Below are positions 35,105-44,929 of a DNA stretch of 51,965 bases, piece after piece. The translations under genes and the position numbers were made by a program. Source of the stretch: Pseudomonadota bacterium (GTDB lineage: Bacteria > Pseudomonadota > Gammaproteobacteria > Steroidobacterales > Steroidobacteraceae). The stretch spans positions 1-51,965 of the forward strand of contig JAJZUT010000024.1 of assembly GCA_021847105.1 (NCBI GenBank). Direction: 5' to 3'. The notes below the pieces were generated by a model. It was not told the origin of the DNA, searched no databases, and was given only the letters and a program-made list of their open reading frames with translations. Position 1 is the stretch's first letter, and each line of letters begins with the position of its first letter.

Positions 35105-36070
35105 GTGGACGGGAAGCCGGGATCTGCAGCGAGACGGAAATTGTCGAACGATTCTGCCGTAATTGCCAAGCCTGCCTACCCTGATGCCGAGCCGGCGGTA
35201 AACCGCTTTCTCGACGCGGTGTGGATGGAGCGTGGTCTGTCTGCCAATACGCTGGCGGCTTACCGTGCCGATCTCACCGCATTGTCGCGCTGGCTGAGCG
35301 AGCGGCGGGTACCCATCCTCAGCACTTCCCGGCTCGACTTGCAGGACTTCATCGCCTGGCGGGTGCACGCCGGCGCGCGGCCCCGTTCGACCGCCCGCCA
35401 GTTATCGAGTTTCCGCCGCTTTTTCCGTTACCTGATGCGCGAGGGACTGATCCAGGAGGACCCCACTGCGCAAATTGCCATGCCGAAGATCGGCCGCTCC
35501 CTGCCGAAATCGCTTACCGAGGAGGAGGTCGAGGCGCTGCTGGCGGCCCCTGCGGTGCGTGACCCACTCGGCAATCGCGACCGGACCATGCTCGAGGTGC
35601 TCTACGCCACGGGGCTGCGCGTCTCGGAGCTGGTCAACCTGCGCTACGAGCAGATCAACCTCAATCAGGGGGTGATTCGCGTTCTGGGTAAGGGCAATCG
35701 CGAGCGACTGATCCCGCTGGGCGACGAGGCGGTGCGCTGGCTCACCGAATTCGTGCGCGGGGCGCGCGATGAGATTCTCCTCGAGCGCCAGACCGATTAT
35801 CTGTTCCCGACGCGCCGCGGTGATCGCATGACGCGACAGGCGTTCTGGCACATCATCAAGCGCTATGCCCGCAAGGCGGGTATCGCCAAAGGTCTCTCGC
35901 CGCACACGCTGCGGCACGCCTTCGCGACCCATTTGCTCAATCATGGGGCGGACTTACGTGTGGTACAGATCCTGCTCGGACACAGCGATCTGTCCACCAC
36001 GCAAATTTATACCCACGTCGCGAGCGAGCGCATGAAGGGCCTACACTCGCGGCACCACCCACGTTCCTGA
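35105..36070 (+). CDS. xerD: Tyrosine recombinase XerD
   Basis: The 321-residue protein has an N-terminal SAM-like DNA-binding domain and a catalytic domain. All active residues are visible: Arg172 (ATGLRVSEL), Lys196 (GKGNRERLIP), His267 and Arg270 (SPHTLRHAF), His293 (LGHSD) and the nucleophile Tyr302 (TQIYTH). The length and LSPHTLRHAFATHLLNHGAD match chromosomal XerD rather than a phage integrase. It starts at GTG, with about 20 residues more than E. coli XerD, so the true start may be slightly downstream. It resolves chromosome dimers at dif. Confidence 0.93.
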   Translation: MDGKPGSAARRKLSNDSAVIAKPAYPDAEPAVNRFLDAVWMERGLSANTLAAYRADLTALSRWLSERRVPILSTSRLDLQDFIAWRVHAGARPRSTARQLSSFRRFFRYLMREGLIQEDPTAQIAMPKIGRSLPKSLTEEEVEALLAAPAVRDPLGNRDRTMLEVLYATGLRVSELVNLRYEQINLNQGVIRVLGKGNRERLIPLGDEAVRWLTEFVRGARDEILLERQTDYLFPTRRGDRMTRQAFWHIIKRYARKAGIAKGLSPHTLRHAFATHLLNHGADLRVVQILLGHSDLSTTQIYTHVASERMKGLHSRHHPRS

Positions 36071-36095
36071 CGGCCCTCGCCGGTGGCGTCGACCG

Positions 36096-36419
36096 TCAGC
36101 GTGCCAGCAACTTGAGCTTGTCGGGCTTGCCGTCCCAGTCCTTGGCGTCGGCGGGTGCGTCCTTCTTCTCCGTGATGACCGGCCACTTTTTCGCCAGCTC
36201 CGCATTGAGCGGCTTGAAGGACTCCTGACCGGCCGGCAGTTCCTCCTCGGAGAAGATTGCCTCGGCCGGGCACTCCGGCTCACACAGCGTGCAATCGATG
36301 CACTCATCCGGATCGATGACGAGAAAGTTTGGCCCCTCGTGGAAGCAATCCACTGGGCAGACTTCCACGCAGTCCATGTACTTGCACTTGATGCAGTTTT
36401 CAGTCACCACGAAAGTCAT
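36096..36419 (-). CDS. fdxA: 7Fe ferredoxin FdxA
   Basis: The 107-residue protein is nearly identical in size and layout to Azotobacter-type ferredoxin I. Cys9, Cys17 and Cys50 would hold the 3Fe-4S cluster. Cys21, Cys40, Cys43 and Cys46 would hold the 4Fe-4S cluster (segments [19 protein letters not shown] and [11 protein letters not shown]). The C-terminal tail is acidic then lysine-rich, as in FdxA. The start follows AAGGA. It is convergent with xerD, leaving only 25 bases. Confidence 0.95.
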   Translation of the reverse strand: MTFVVTENCIKCKYMDCVEVCPVDCFHEGPNFLVIDPDECIDCTLCEPECPAEAIFSEEELPAGQESFKPLNAELAKKWPVITEKKDAPADAKDWDGKPDKLKLLAR

Positions 36420-36579
36420 CGGAATTCCTTCTGGATCAACGAACCGGCCTCCCGTGCACAACGCGAGAGACTCTGTGCGCCGCAGCCTCAAGCGCCAAAG
36501 CTGGGCTCGACGGTAAAGGTAATGATTGTGCCATGTCGGGCCCGCGGCCCGCAAAGCGATGCCCGCCGCAGCGAGCGTC

Positions 36580-37119
36580 TTAGCCGAGCCGCCGCTCCAG
36601 GGCGGCGAAGTAATGCGCGTCGCGGCCCGCCGCCCGGTCTTCAAGGTATCGGCGCAAGCTGAATTCCGTGCTTGGGAACGCCAAGTCCTGCCAGGGAATA
36701 TCTTCGGGTCGCACCAGCGCCGTCTCCAGGCTCTCGGGCCCGGCGCCGTGCTCGGCTCGCGGCATGCTGGCGCGAAAGAAGACGTGCACCTGATGAGCAT
36801 GCAGCACGTGTACAACCGACAGCAGGGAGCCGATTTCCACTTCCACGAGCGCCTCTTCGCGCGACTCGCGTGCGGCCGCCTGCTGGAGCGTCTCGCCGTT
36901 TTCCATGAACCCGGCCGGGACGGTCCAGAAGCCGCGACGGGGCTCGATCGCCCGGCGACACAGGAGAATCTTCCCCTCGTGTTCCGGTACGCAGCCGACG
37001 ATCAGGCGGGGATTCTGGTAGTGGATGGTTCCACACGCGTCGCAGACGTAACGGGGCAGGTGATCGCCGGGTGGCACCCGCACCGTCAGACGCGCGCCGC
37101 ATTGGCTGCAGAAATTCAT
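36580..37119 (-). CDS. Nudix hydrolase with N-terminal zinc ribbon
   Basis: The 179-residue protein starts with a zinc ribbon (CSQCG and CDACG). The Nudix box, [20 protein letters not shown], follows; the usual Gly after the EE pair is Leu here. The arrangement resembles NADH-pyrophosphatase-type or ADP-ribose-type Nudix enzymes but is shorter than NudC. The ATG has no Shine-Dalgarno upstream. An in-frame upstream extension is low complexity and antisense to the GGDEF gene's 3' end. Confidence 0.86.
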   Translation of the reverse strand: MNFCSQCGARLTVRVPPGDHLPRYVCDACGTIHYQNPRLIVGCVPEHEGKILLCRRAIEPRRGFWTVPAGFMENGETLQQAAARESREEALVEVEIGSLLSVVHVLHAHQVHVFFRASMPRAEHGAGPESLETALVRPEDIPWQDLAFPSTEFSLRRYLEDRAAGRDAHYFAALERRLG

Positions 37120-37252
37120 TGTGTTAGACGATGGCAGGGACAACGCGCGCGCAGCTTGATCGCAGGAGAACCTGACCCAGCATACGGTGGCGGCGGACGC
37201 TTGTCGACCTTGTGCCCCGTCGGCGGCGACGCGACTGCTGGGCCACCGGGGC

Positions 37253-39241
37253 TCAGGCCCGGCGTGGCTCGGAAGCGCTCTGCGTGTGTGCGCGGCTGAT
37301 GCGAACCGCGTCGCGGCCGGCATCCTTCGCCTCATAGAGGGCTGTATCGGCCCGCGCGACGATCTCATCGAGCGTGCGGGGCCCCTCTGCGGTCGTTGCC
37401 AGTCCGGCGCTGAAGGTGACCCGCGGCAGATCGGTATGCGGCGTGGGGCAGGGGATCTGGATCCCGAGGGCGAGCAGGCGCAGTCGCTCGATCGTGGCGA
37501 GCGCGGCGTCGAGGGGCGCATCCGGCAGCACCAGCAGAAACTCCTCCCCACCCCAGCGGCCGAGAATGTCTCCAGTCCGTAGCGCGCTGCGCGAGAGACG
37601 TGCGAATTGCCTGAGCACGTGATCGCCGGCGGCATGTCCGCAGCGGTCATTGATGGCCTTGAAGAAGTCGAAATCAAGTAGCGCGACGGTCATGGGGCGA
37701 CTGTTCTCGACTGCGGACTCGAGCGCTGCGGTGGCCAATTGTGCGGTGTGGCCGCGGTTCGGCATGCCGGTGAGCGGGTCCTCGTTGGCCAGTACTACGA
37801 GTTGGCGGCGATGGCGCCGATCCGCAATCAGGATGTACGACAGCAGCGTGATCGCGAGCGCGCCGGCGATGCCAGCCGCTTCCATCCAGTGCAACAGCTG
37901 TCGCTGCTTGACGGCCTCATCCGATGCGAGCCGTAGTTTGTGCCGCAGCACGGCGTTTCGCTCGAATTCCTGCTTGGCTCGAAAACGCACCTCCAACGCC
38001 TCGCGTAGCCGGGTGCGATTGGCCCGGTTCGATGCCTTGTAGAGGTGAAGATAGGTGCTCAGATCACGATAGGCATTTGTGTAGTGTCTCAGCGCGGCAT
38101 TGGCTTCTGCGCGGGCGAGATACGCCGGTGCGACGGTGTAGGCGACCATGTCCGTGCCGTGAGCGGCGAGGACCCGGTTGAGCGTCTTGACCGCACGTGC
38201 GGGGTGGCCCTCGGCGAGATCGATCCGGGCCAGCTGCGCCTGCGTTTCCTTGATCATTCCCACAATACGACCGGCCGTGAGCACCGGCGCTGCCCGTTCG
38301 CAGTCGCGGCGCGCCGCGGCGAACTGTTTGAGGCCGATTTTGGCCTCACAGATGCGCAGGTCCGCGTACGCCACCCCCTGGTGATCGCCCAGTGAGGCGC
38401 TGAGGGTGCGCGTCTGACGGAATGCCGCAATCGCCCGGTGATAGCGCCCCATCGTCCTGAGGATCTCACCTTTGATGTAGATGTCCTGAGACAAATCCTC
38501 GCTCGCGTTGTGGATCTGATCCCACTGGATTTTCTGCCGCGCAAAGGCCAGGGCCTCATGATCGTCTCCCATGCTGCGCAGCACCACGGCGAGCCCCTCG
38601 CCGGCCTCGACCCGGGCGTCCGACAGCCGTAGGGCCTGGCCTTGCATGTAGGCCTGGGTGAGTTCCCGAATCGCCAGATCCGAGCGGTCCCGCAGCATAT
38701 CGAGGATGCCCTCTGTGGTCTCCAGGCAGACGTCGCTGCGCGAGCCGGGCCGTAGCAGCGCGCGCGCCTGCTTGATCTGCACGATGGCGCGGGCGATCGC
38801 GGCGGGCGAGGTGAAGCTGCTGGCGTAGTTGCTCAGCAATTCCAGGCGCAGCGGGTCGGTCGGCCCCTGCAGCAGGTGCAGACCTGCTCCGGCGGCAGCG
38901 CGTTGCGCGTGAGTCAGCGTAAGGGCTTCGTAGGCGTTCGCCTGGATCGCGTACAGCGCGGCGACGGTACGCGGTTCACTCTGACTTGCGGTGGCGGGCA
39001 GGGCGGCGATGCGGGCCTTGACCACAGCCAGTGCGCGCGAGGGGTTCTGAGCGACGAGCGGATAAAGAGCGGTGAACGCCGGGTCGCGCACCGCGAAGCA
39101 GCTGGCGTGCGCCACCGTGCCGAGCAGCCACCCGCCTATGGCGAGCGCGGTCGCGCCGGCACGCATCACCTTGAACCATCTAGGGTAAGGGCGCCTCATC
39201 ATCTCGGCGAACTTACGGCTGCGGCTCAAAACGGGAGGCAC
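37253..39241 (-). CDS. TPR-containing diguanylate cyclase (GGDEF)
   Basis: The 662-residue protein begins with a signal or anchor helix (residues about 25-47). A long helical TPR-like region in the periplasm, a second membrane helix near residue 460 (AGIAGALAITLLSYILI) and a cytosolic GGDEF domain follow. The active site is GRWGGEEFLL, an intact GGEEF. An RTGD sequence five residues upstream is a canonical RxxD product-inhibition site. It should synthesise c-di-GMP under control of a periplasmic signal. That may feed exopolysaccharide control, which would connect with the GT2 and PEP-CTERM genes. Confidence 0.9.
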   Translation of the reverse strand: MPPVLSRSRKFAEMMRRPYPRWFKVMRAGATALAIGGWLLGTVAHASCFAVRDPAFTALYPLVAQNPSRALAVVKARIAALPATASQSEPRTVAALYAIQANAYEALTLTHAQRAAAGAGLHLLQGPTDPLRLELLSNYASSFTSPAAIARAIVQIKQARALLRPGSRSDVCLETTEGILDMLRDRSDLAIRELTQAYMQGQALRLSDARVEAGEGLAVVLRSMGDDHEALAFARQKIQWDQIHNASEDLSQDIYIKGEILRTMGRYHRAIAAFRQTRTLSASLGDHQGVAYADLRICEAKIGLKQFAAARRDCERAAPVLTAGRIVGMIKETQAQLARIDLAEGHPARAVKTLNRVLAAHGTDMVAYTVAPAYLARAEANAALRHYTNAYRDLSTYLHLYKASNRANRTRLREALEVRFRAKQEFERNAVLRHKLRLASDEAVKQRQLLHWMEAAGIAGALAITLLSYILIADRRHRRQLVVLANEDPLTGMPNRGHTAQLATAALESAVENSRPMTVALLDFDFFKAINDRCGHAAGDHVLRQFARLSRSALRTGDILGRWGGEEFLLVLPDAPLDAALATIERLRLLALGIQIPCPTPHTDLPRVTFSAGLATTAEGPRTLDEIVARADTALYEAKDAGRDAVRISRAHTQSASEPRRA

Positions 39242-40239
39242 TGAATTTCACGTTTTCGCTCACCACTGCGTGCGCGGGCTTAAGAAGCAGACTGAGTCGT
39301 GCGGCCGATCACATTCATCGACGGGAACGGCGCGCCGAGGTTCCCGTGACTGCCAGTATCGGCCGCGGGCGGTCAGGCTCAAGGCCGATGCACCAGATTT
39401 GGCACCCACGGCACTTTTCCGGTGCGCGCCCGTGCCTGCGCACTCCGTAAGGTTTCGCGTCGTGTGAATCGCAAGGCCCACCATACCGATTCTGGCAAAG
39501 GAAAGGCAATCGGGTGAAATTCTGCCTTGATCCACACTGGTGCGGGGTTTTCTGATGGGAGCGGTACCGGCAGCAAGCACTCGCGATACGGCCGATGCAG
39601 CGGATCCTGTCCTAGTGTCCCCCCTGCAAACGCTGGCCTCTGGCACCGCACGACTTTCCGAATCGCCATGCCGCTGGGCGAGCTACTTCAGGCGATGACC
39701 CGCACACCTGCGACCCGGCGTGCACCTGTCTCAGCCTGGTGGTCTTCTCGAGCGCGCAGACCTGTGGGGCGCTCGAAATCCATTGCATCGAGCGCGAGCC
39801 TGTCCCAGCAAGATGGGCTGATCCCGGCCCGGTCGTGCTTCCCGTTCAGCAGATGGTTCGACCCGTATCACAGCCGCCGGTTCGTACCGGACGAGACCTC
39901 GGGCTGGATGGGGTCGCAAACTGCCCGACAGATGCCGCTGCTCGCGAACGACGGGAAAGAATCGCATCACAACAAATCAATCTCCGGGGCTGAATACTGT
40001 CAGCCCCGCGGGACGATGGTCTGTGGCTCGCAGTGCTTGTGCGCATTCGGAACCCTTGCAGTCGAGCGCTCCGCCACACGGCCGCACAACCCACCGAACT
40101 TGCGTAGCGAGGTCGCGGTGAGGAACAGCGAAGCGGCCGGTGCGCTACCGGCTGACGGTGCGGGGCGGACGCTCGCCATCATTGTCGCCTGATGGGCCAC
40201 GTGGGAGGATGCCGGATTTTCAAGACGAGGGCAGTTTTC
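39242..40239. other. One-kilobase stretch without a supported gene
   Basis: Several overlapping open frames exist on both strands, but none has a good ribosome site, recognisable domain or convincing composition. The region may hold decayed coding sequence or untranslated leader. I see no RNA gene. Directly before 40240 lies GAGGG, the ribosome site of the next gene. Confidence 0.45.
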
Positions 40240-40986
40240 ATGAAAGGACGGGTAGCGTTGGTCACCGGCGGCGGTCGCGGGATCGGCCGGGAAGTTGCGA
40301 GCCTGTTGGCAACGGCTGGGGCGCGAGTCATGATCGTCGCGCGCAGTGAATCCGAACTCTCAGCGGTCGGACTGGATTACGTCGCGGCCGATCTGGGCAC
40401 TGCAGAGGGCTGCGCGCAGGCCGTCTGCGAAACCGAGCGACGACTCGGGCCGATCGATCTGCTGGTCGTCAACCATGGGATCGGTTCCGCACATGAACGG
40501 CTTATTTGGGAGCAAGACCCGGCCGTCTGGCGTGAAACCATGCGAATCAATCTCGACGGCCCTTTCGAACTCGCGCGACTCACGGTCGGTGGTATGACCC
40601 GGCGTGGCTACGGTCGCCTGGTGTTTACCAGCTCGACTGCGGGCGAAAAGGCGGAACGCTCGGGTAGCGCTTACTCTGCCTCCAAGCACGGGGTCATTGG
40701 CTTGGCACGGGCGGTTGCCCAGGACGCCGGTCCATTCGGCGTGACTTCGAACGCGGTGCTGCCCGGCTGGGTGCGGACGGAAATGGCAGAGCGCTCCGCG
40801 AAAGCTGAGGCAGAACGCCGCGCGGTCAGCGTCGATCAGGTATGGCGCGAACGCGCGGCACTGTATCCGCAAAATCGGGTTCTCGAGCCGCGAGAGGTTG
40901 CCGAAGTCATCGCATTCCTGTGCAGTGATGCCGCCGGAGGCATCAATGGCGAGGCAATTACGGTGGCGCTCGGTGGTATCTGGTAG
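40240..40986 (+). CDS. Short-chain dehydrogenase/reductase, FabG-like
   Basis: The 248-residue classical SDR has the cofactor motif TGGGRGIGRE, the segment VVNHGIG in place of the common NNAG, and catalytic Ser/Tyr/Lys in TSSTAGEKAERSGSAYSASK. The C-terminal INGEAITVALGGIW is typical of 3-oxoacyl-(acyl carrier protein) reductase-like enzymes. The ATG is preceded by GAGGG. It stands alone, so its substrate cannot be assigned. Confidence 0.9.
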   Translation: MKGRVALVTGGGRGIGREVASLLATAGARVMIVARSESELSAVGLDYVAADLGTAEGCAQAVCETERRLGPIDLLVVNHGIGSAHERLIWEQDPAVWRETMRINLDGPFELARLTVGGMTRRGYGRLVFTSSTAGEKAERSGSAYSASKHGVIGLARAVAQDAGPFGVTSNAVLPGWVRTEMAERSAKAEAERRAVSVDQVWRERAALYPQNRVLEPREVAEVIAFLCSDAAGGINGEAITVALGGIW

Positions 40987-41277
40987 CGGTGCATGTAAGG
41001 GTTCCAGCGGAAAATAGGCAGCCGCTCATTGTCCTGGCACTGCAATGGCGCGACTGCAGGATGGCCGAAGAGTCAGGGGGCACCTGGGGATCAGACGGGG
41101 CAGCGGGCGGAAGCGGCCTGGCGGCACCCGAGGGCTGCCGCCAGGCAGAGAGATGCCGCGAATCGACACGGGGCGCAGCGAAGCCTGAGCGGCGATCAAT
41201 GCGTCGTCTGCTTGGGTGCGGCTAGTGAATGCTCGACCACAAGCAAATTCAGCTGACTTCGGGCAATCGCCTCCGCG

Positions 41278-41739
41278 GTGAGTCTTTCCAACAGCAATCG
41301 TACGGTGCCGTGTCAATGCGGAGCACCGAATAGGCCTGCGAACAGGAGTGCGGATCGACGAAAGCGGAAACTTTGCGTGCTTATTGCATGTGCCGCTTTG
41401 GCAATCATGTCGGCTGCGGTCGGGAAGGCCGATACCATTGGTCCCGTGCGCTACGACGCGAGCGGCAATCAGCTCATCGTTACGATCAGCTATGATGGGG
41501 CCAATCCGAACCATCGATTCTCGATTCGGTGGGGTCGCTGCCGCAAGCTCAGAGACCAGATCCATGGGCCGGCACGCAAGATCATCAACTTGGGAATCGT
41601 TGATGACCAAGGAGACGACGCGGCCCGTAAGAACTACGTAGAGGTAGTCAGAGTCCCTCTTGCCGGCTTGTCCTGCAGGCCGGCAGCGGTGACGGTGCGG
41701 ACCTCACCAGATTCCTATGCAAGTCTCGCTACCCCGTGA
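41278..41739 (+). CDS. Small secreted protein of unknown function
   Basis: The predicted protein has 153 residues with a GTG start. Residues about 28-52 form a basic-hydrophobic signal sequence (RRKRKLCVLIACAALAIMS, cleavage near GKA). The mature part ends in a cysteine-containing strand (LAGLSCRPAAVTVRT) and has another cysteine in WGRCRKL, so a disulfide is possible. I do not recognise a named family. The true start may be nearer the signal sequence. About 290 non-coding bases precede it. Confidence 0.6.
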   Translation: MSLSNSNRTVPCQCGAPNRPANRSADRRKRKLCVLIACAALAIMSAAVGKADTIGPVRYDASGNQLIVTISYDGANPNHRFSIRWGRCRKLRDQIHGPARKIINLGIVDDQGDDAARKNYVEVVRVPLAGLSCRPAAVTVRTSPDSYASLATP

Positions 41740-42333
41740 CAGTGAGTCTACTGCCGCGAGCCGCGCATCACGCACTGCGCAGGCACGATATGGCCCGTTA
41801 CGGCATTGAGCTTCGGCTCAGCGTCGCTGCGGTCGCAAAAAATCCAGTTTGCGCTGGCGCGTGGCGGGCGCATCCACCGTGGCAGACTGTGCCGGTGGCG
41901 CTGGGCGTACGTGTCGGGCGGGCAGAATCGGTGGCTTTGCTCCGCCGAGCGCAACCCCTTCTGTCTGCCCTGGAATGCCATGATGAGGTCACCGTGTGCT
42001 AAGCCCACGTGTGCCGAACTCACGGGCTCGGTCCGAGGGAATGGGACGTTCTCGGAGCAACCTCGGCGATCTGCCGACCGCGAATGAGCCCCGAGGTCTG
42101 TGGAGGGGCGAGTGGTCCCTCAAGGCTTCTCCGGCGACCTGAGGAAACACCTCTCCTCATCCGGACAACAACGCTCCGCGATGCGCTGCGTTGACACAAC
42201 GGTTGCCGAACGAAGATTTCACCCCTCGCCTGTCAACCGCCCGGCAACTCGCCCGCTCTAGGCTCGCAAAGACCGCCCCGGGGGTGCAGCTCGGAGCGGA
42301 CTCAGCGACAAACATTCAGGCGAGGATCGAATT
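41740..42333. other. Stretch with open frames on both strands but no supported gene
   Basis: Between 41740 and 42090 both strands are open for 80-90 codons, but neither frame has a convincing start or domain. The last 100 bases contain the ribosome site GAGGA of the lipoprotein gene. This may be a non-coding repeat or a decayed gene. Confidence 0.4.
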
Positions 42334-44304
42334 ATGACATCTCATGCATGGAGGGCGACGCTGTGCGCTGCCCTCGCTGTCGGACTCAGTGCCTGTGGCA
42401 GCGGCTCCCCGAGCTCCAGCGTCAATGCCAGCTCCATTTCCGCTGCGCCGCCGCAGACGACCCAGATGGCGATGATCATTAGCGACTCATCGGTGAATGA
42501 CTGGGCGAGCATCGGCGTAAAGATCTTGAGCATCGCGCTTATCCCGCAGGGCGGAGCGAGCCCCGTGACGGTATACACGGCGCCTGCGACACCCCCGATG
42601 ATCAACCTCGAGCAGCTCGATCAGCTCGGCGAGATACTCGGCAACGCAACGCTCCCCGTGGGCACATATACCGGCGCCACGGTGACGGTCGCGGCCAATC
42701 CCGGTGATGTGTCTCTGGTCGTATCCTCAGAGCCGCAGACCGGCTTTGCTGGCACTCCCGGCGAGACGATCCCGTCCGCTGACATCCAGATTGTCGGCGC
42801 AGAAGGTGCAAGCGGGGGACTGTCTGTTCCGGTCAACGTGACGTTTGCTGCGCCGCTCGTGGTTGGCACTGGCGCGGCCAACGCTCTCGACCTGGAATTC
42901 AATCTGGCGAATCCGGCGTTCATCGTTGCGCATAATCCTCCGGGCGCGACCGCAACGCAGTGGGCGGTCGATTTCAATCGACCCGTGCGCGGTCGACCCA
43001 TTCATCATCTCTCGCATTTGGTGTTGCGCCAGATGTACGGCATTGCGACCTCAGTAGCAACCGACGGTAGCTCAATGACCATCACCAAAGAGCTACCGAC
43101 CCTGCCGGTCGTCAACCCAGAGACAGCGGTTTCGACGGACATGTCTCTGCAGATCCTGGCCGACGGGACCAACGGAACAATCTTTTACGATCTGGATGCG
43201 GGAACTAGTACTACCGTCAGCAGCTTCTCCTCGATAGCGTCAAGTCTGGTCGGGAAGTACGTACGGTTTACCGCGCGCTATCAGGACAACGGCACGTTGG
43301 TGGCCGTACGGGTTTGGGCGAGCTCCGACTTCAATAAGTTGTGGCGGAGTCCTGAAGGGCACGTGCTCCATGTCGATACTGCCAGTGACACGATTACCGT
43401 AGAGACATCTGCCGGTACTGCGGTGCCAGTGACGATCGCTTCCGGAACGGAGTTCTACGTCAGACGGCCGGCCGATCCGGCGGCGGATGCCACCCCGATT
43501 GGGACGGGGCCATCGTTCCTCGCAAGCGGAAATCTGGTCCGTGGGTTCAAGGTCGCTGTCAGCGTACTCGACCCACTGGCGAGTCCGCTGGTCGCACAGT
43601 CCGTGGAAATCGAGACAGCAGCGTACTCGGGTAAAATTTCCAATGTGTTGCCCGACGGGGCAGGGCTCACATATACGCATGTGTATCCTGTCGCGACCGA
43701 CAACTACAGTGTGAATCTGGATTACATTTCGAGCGCCTCGGCTAACGGCACGGACGCCTCTGGCAATGCGATCACGGGATTCAAATGGTGGGACTTCGCC
43801 TATCCGACGCAGCCGACCGACGGATCGAGCGCCATTGCGCAATTCTCGAGCGCCGTGGGAGGTGGTCCGCAGGGCGGCTTCACTTTCGCTGGGCAGAACG
43901 TGTATGCGTGGGGGCTGTCCGCTGCCGTCTGGGGTGATCCGGCAAATCCTGCCGGATGGTCGGTCCCATGGGTAATTCTGATGCCGACACCACTGCCGCG
44001 AGCGGTAGTGGATACCGGCCTCGCCAACAACTCGTTCACCATCACCCCGAATGGCGCGACGATGCCGGGAACCGTGGACATCAGCACGAACTACGGCTCG
44101 GCAACCTTGGTCTACCAGTTCGACAATTCCAATGGTACCGTGACCGAGAGTCCGATTGATGTCACGACGAGTGGCGGTCTGACTACGTTGGAGAACGCTT
44201 TGACTGCCGGTACGATGGTCAAGGTATTCGGGACTCCGCAATCGGATGGAACGTTCAGGGCGTACGTGCTGCTGTATTTCACCAACACGCAGCCTGCGAG
44301 CTGA
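42334..44304 (+). CDS. Large lipoprotein with DUF4382-like N-terminal domain
   Basis: The 656-residue protein has a lipoprotein signal (LAVGLSAC, with the Cys at about residue 21), so it is predicted to be lipidated and on the outer membrane or in the periplasm. The N-terminal domain resembles DUF4382 (MIISDSSVNDWASIGVKILS and then LEQLDQLGEILGNATLPVGTY). The remainder is Thr/Ser/Asn-rich beta-sandwich sequence with repeated DUF5666-like segments such as GKYVRFTARYQDNGTLVAVRVW. It has the ribosome site GAGGA and a strong terminator directly after it, so it is monocistronic. Function unknown. Confidence 0.82.
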   Translation: MTSHAWRATLCAALAVGLSACGSGSPSSSVNASSISAAPPQTTQMAMIISDSSVNDWASIGVKILSIALIPQGGASPVTVYTAPATPPMINLEQLDQLGEILGNATLPVGTYTGATVTVAANPGDVSLVVSSEPQTGFAGTPGETIPSADIQIVGAEGASGGLSVPVNVTFAAPLVVGTGAANALDLEFNLANPAFIVAHNPPGATATQWAVDFNRPVRGRPIHHLSHLVLRQMYGIATSVATDGSSMTITKELPTLPVVNPETAVSTDMSLQILADGTNGTIFYDLDAGTSTTVSSFSSIASSLVGKYVRFTARYQDNGTLVAVRVWASSDFNKLWRSPEGHVLHVDTASDTITVETSAGTAVPVTIASGTEFYVRRPADPAADATPIGTGPSFLASGNLVRGFKVAVSVLDPLASPLVAQSVEIETAAYSGKISNVLPDGAGLTYTHVYPVATDNYSVNLDYISSASANGTDASGNAITGFKWWDFAYPTQPTDGSSAIAQFSSAVGGGPQGGFTFAGQNVYAWGLSAAVWGDPANPAGWSVPWVILMPTPLPRAVVDTGLANNSFTITPNGATMPGTVDISTNYGSATLVYQFDNSNGTVTESPIDVTTSGGLTTLENALTAGTMVKVFGTPQSDGTFRAYVLLYFTNTQPAS

Positions 44305-44328
44305 TCAATGCGTCGTCCGCATCGAGTT

Positions 44329-44365
44329 GCGCACCGGCAGAGGGTTCTCTGCCGGTGCGCTTTTT
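44329..44365 (+). terminator. Strong intrinsic terminator
   Basis: A perfect 14-base stem (GCGCACCGGCAGAG and its complement CTCTGCCGGTGCGC) with a GGTT loop is followed by TTTTT. It lies 24 bases after the lipoprotein stop and is the clearest rho-independent terminator in the window. Confidence 0.92.
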
Positions 44366-44929
44366 CTGACTGGAGCGGCGCCGCCCTCGGTGTCGGGCTC
44401 CCGAGGTCACTGGCGGATTGCTGAGCAGAGCGGAACTGCCGCCACAGCAGCGGGTGACGGTGAATTCAAGGGCTCCCTGCCATTTCATCATCGCGGCGCC
44501 GGAAGGCTTGGCGTGGGATTGCAGCTCGACAGCAATCAATTTGTCACCCAGTACAATAAACACTGCCTGCCTTGCGTGTGGACCGCTTCAGCCGATGCCA
44601 TCCTCGAGAAGCTACAGTGATTTACCTCACGAATGAGTGGGACAGGACTCTTGGACTACTTAGCGTAATTTTCCGGGTTCTTCATGGCTAGGTGCCTCGG
44701 CTGTGGCGTCGCGCATTCTCTATGGCGGGATTGGGTCATCGCGTCAAGCGCTGAGAGTGGCGATCATGCGGCAAGCCCGGAAGAACCTCTGGTGGATCAC
44801 GACATGGAAATTCTTTGATATCAGGGGCCTTGAAGCGGACATTGTGGTGGTGATCTTCAATGGCTTTAGCTCGTAACAAATTGAGTTAAAATATGTTATT
44901 AAAAAGTTAAAGCGGACGTAAAACCGGCC
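44366..44929. other. Intergenic region, becoming AT-rich before the Fic gene
   Basis: No gene is supported. The last 60 bases before 44930 are AT-rich (TTAAAAT at 44886-44892 and TTATTAAAAAG nearby) and could hold the promoter of the Fic gene, but I could not pair a convincing -35. Confidence 0.45.

Noticed and set aside
40030..40110. tRNA-like translation (CGRVAERSTAR) on the minus strand
   Set aside because: No cloverleaf could be formed, so no tRNA was called.
43240..44241. 333-codon frame opposite the lipoprotein gene
   Set aside because: Arg-rich antisense translation with no recognisable domain, while the other strand has a lipobox and a terminator.
41194..44317. 15-base repeat GATCAATGCGTCGTC at 41194 and 44303
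   Set aside because: One or two such matches are expected by chance in a window this size, and the flanks do not extend.
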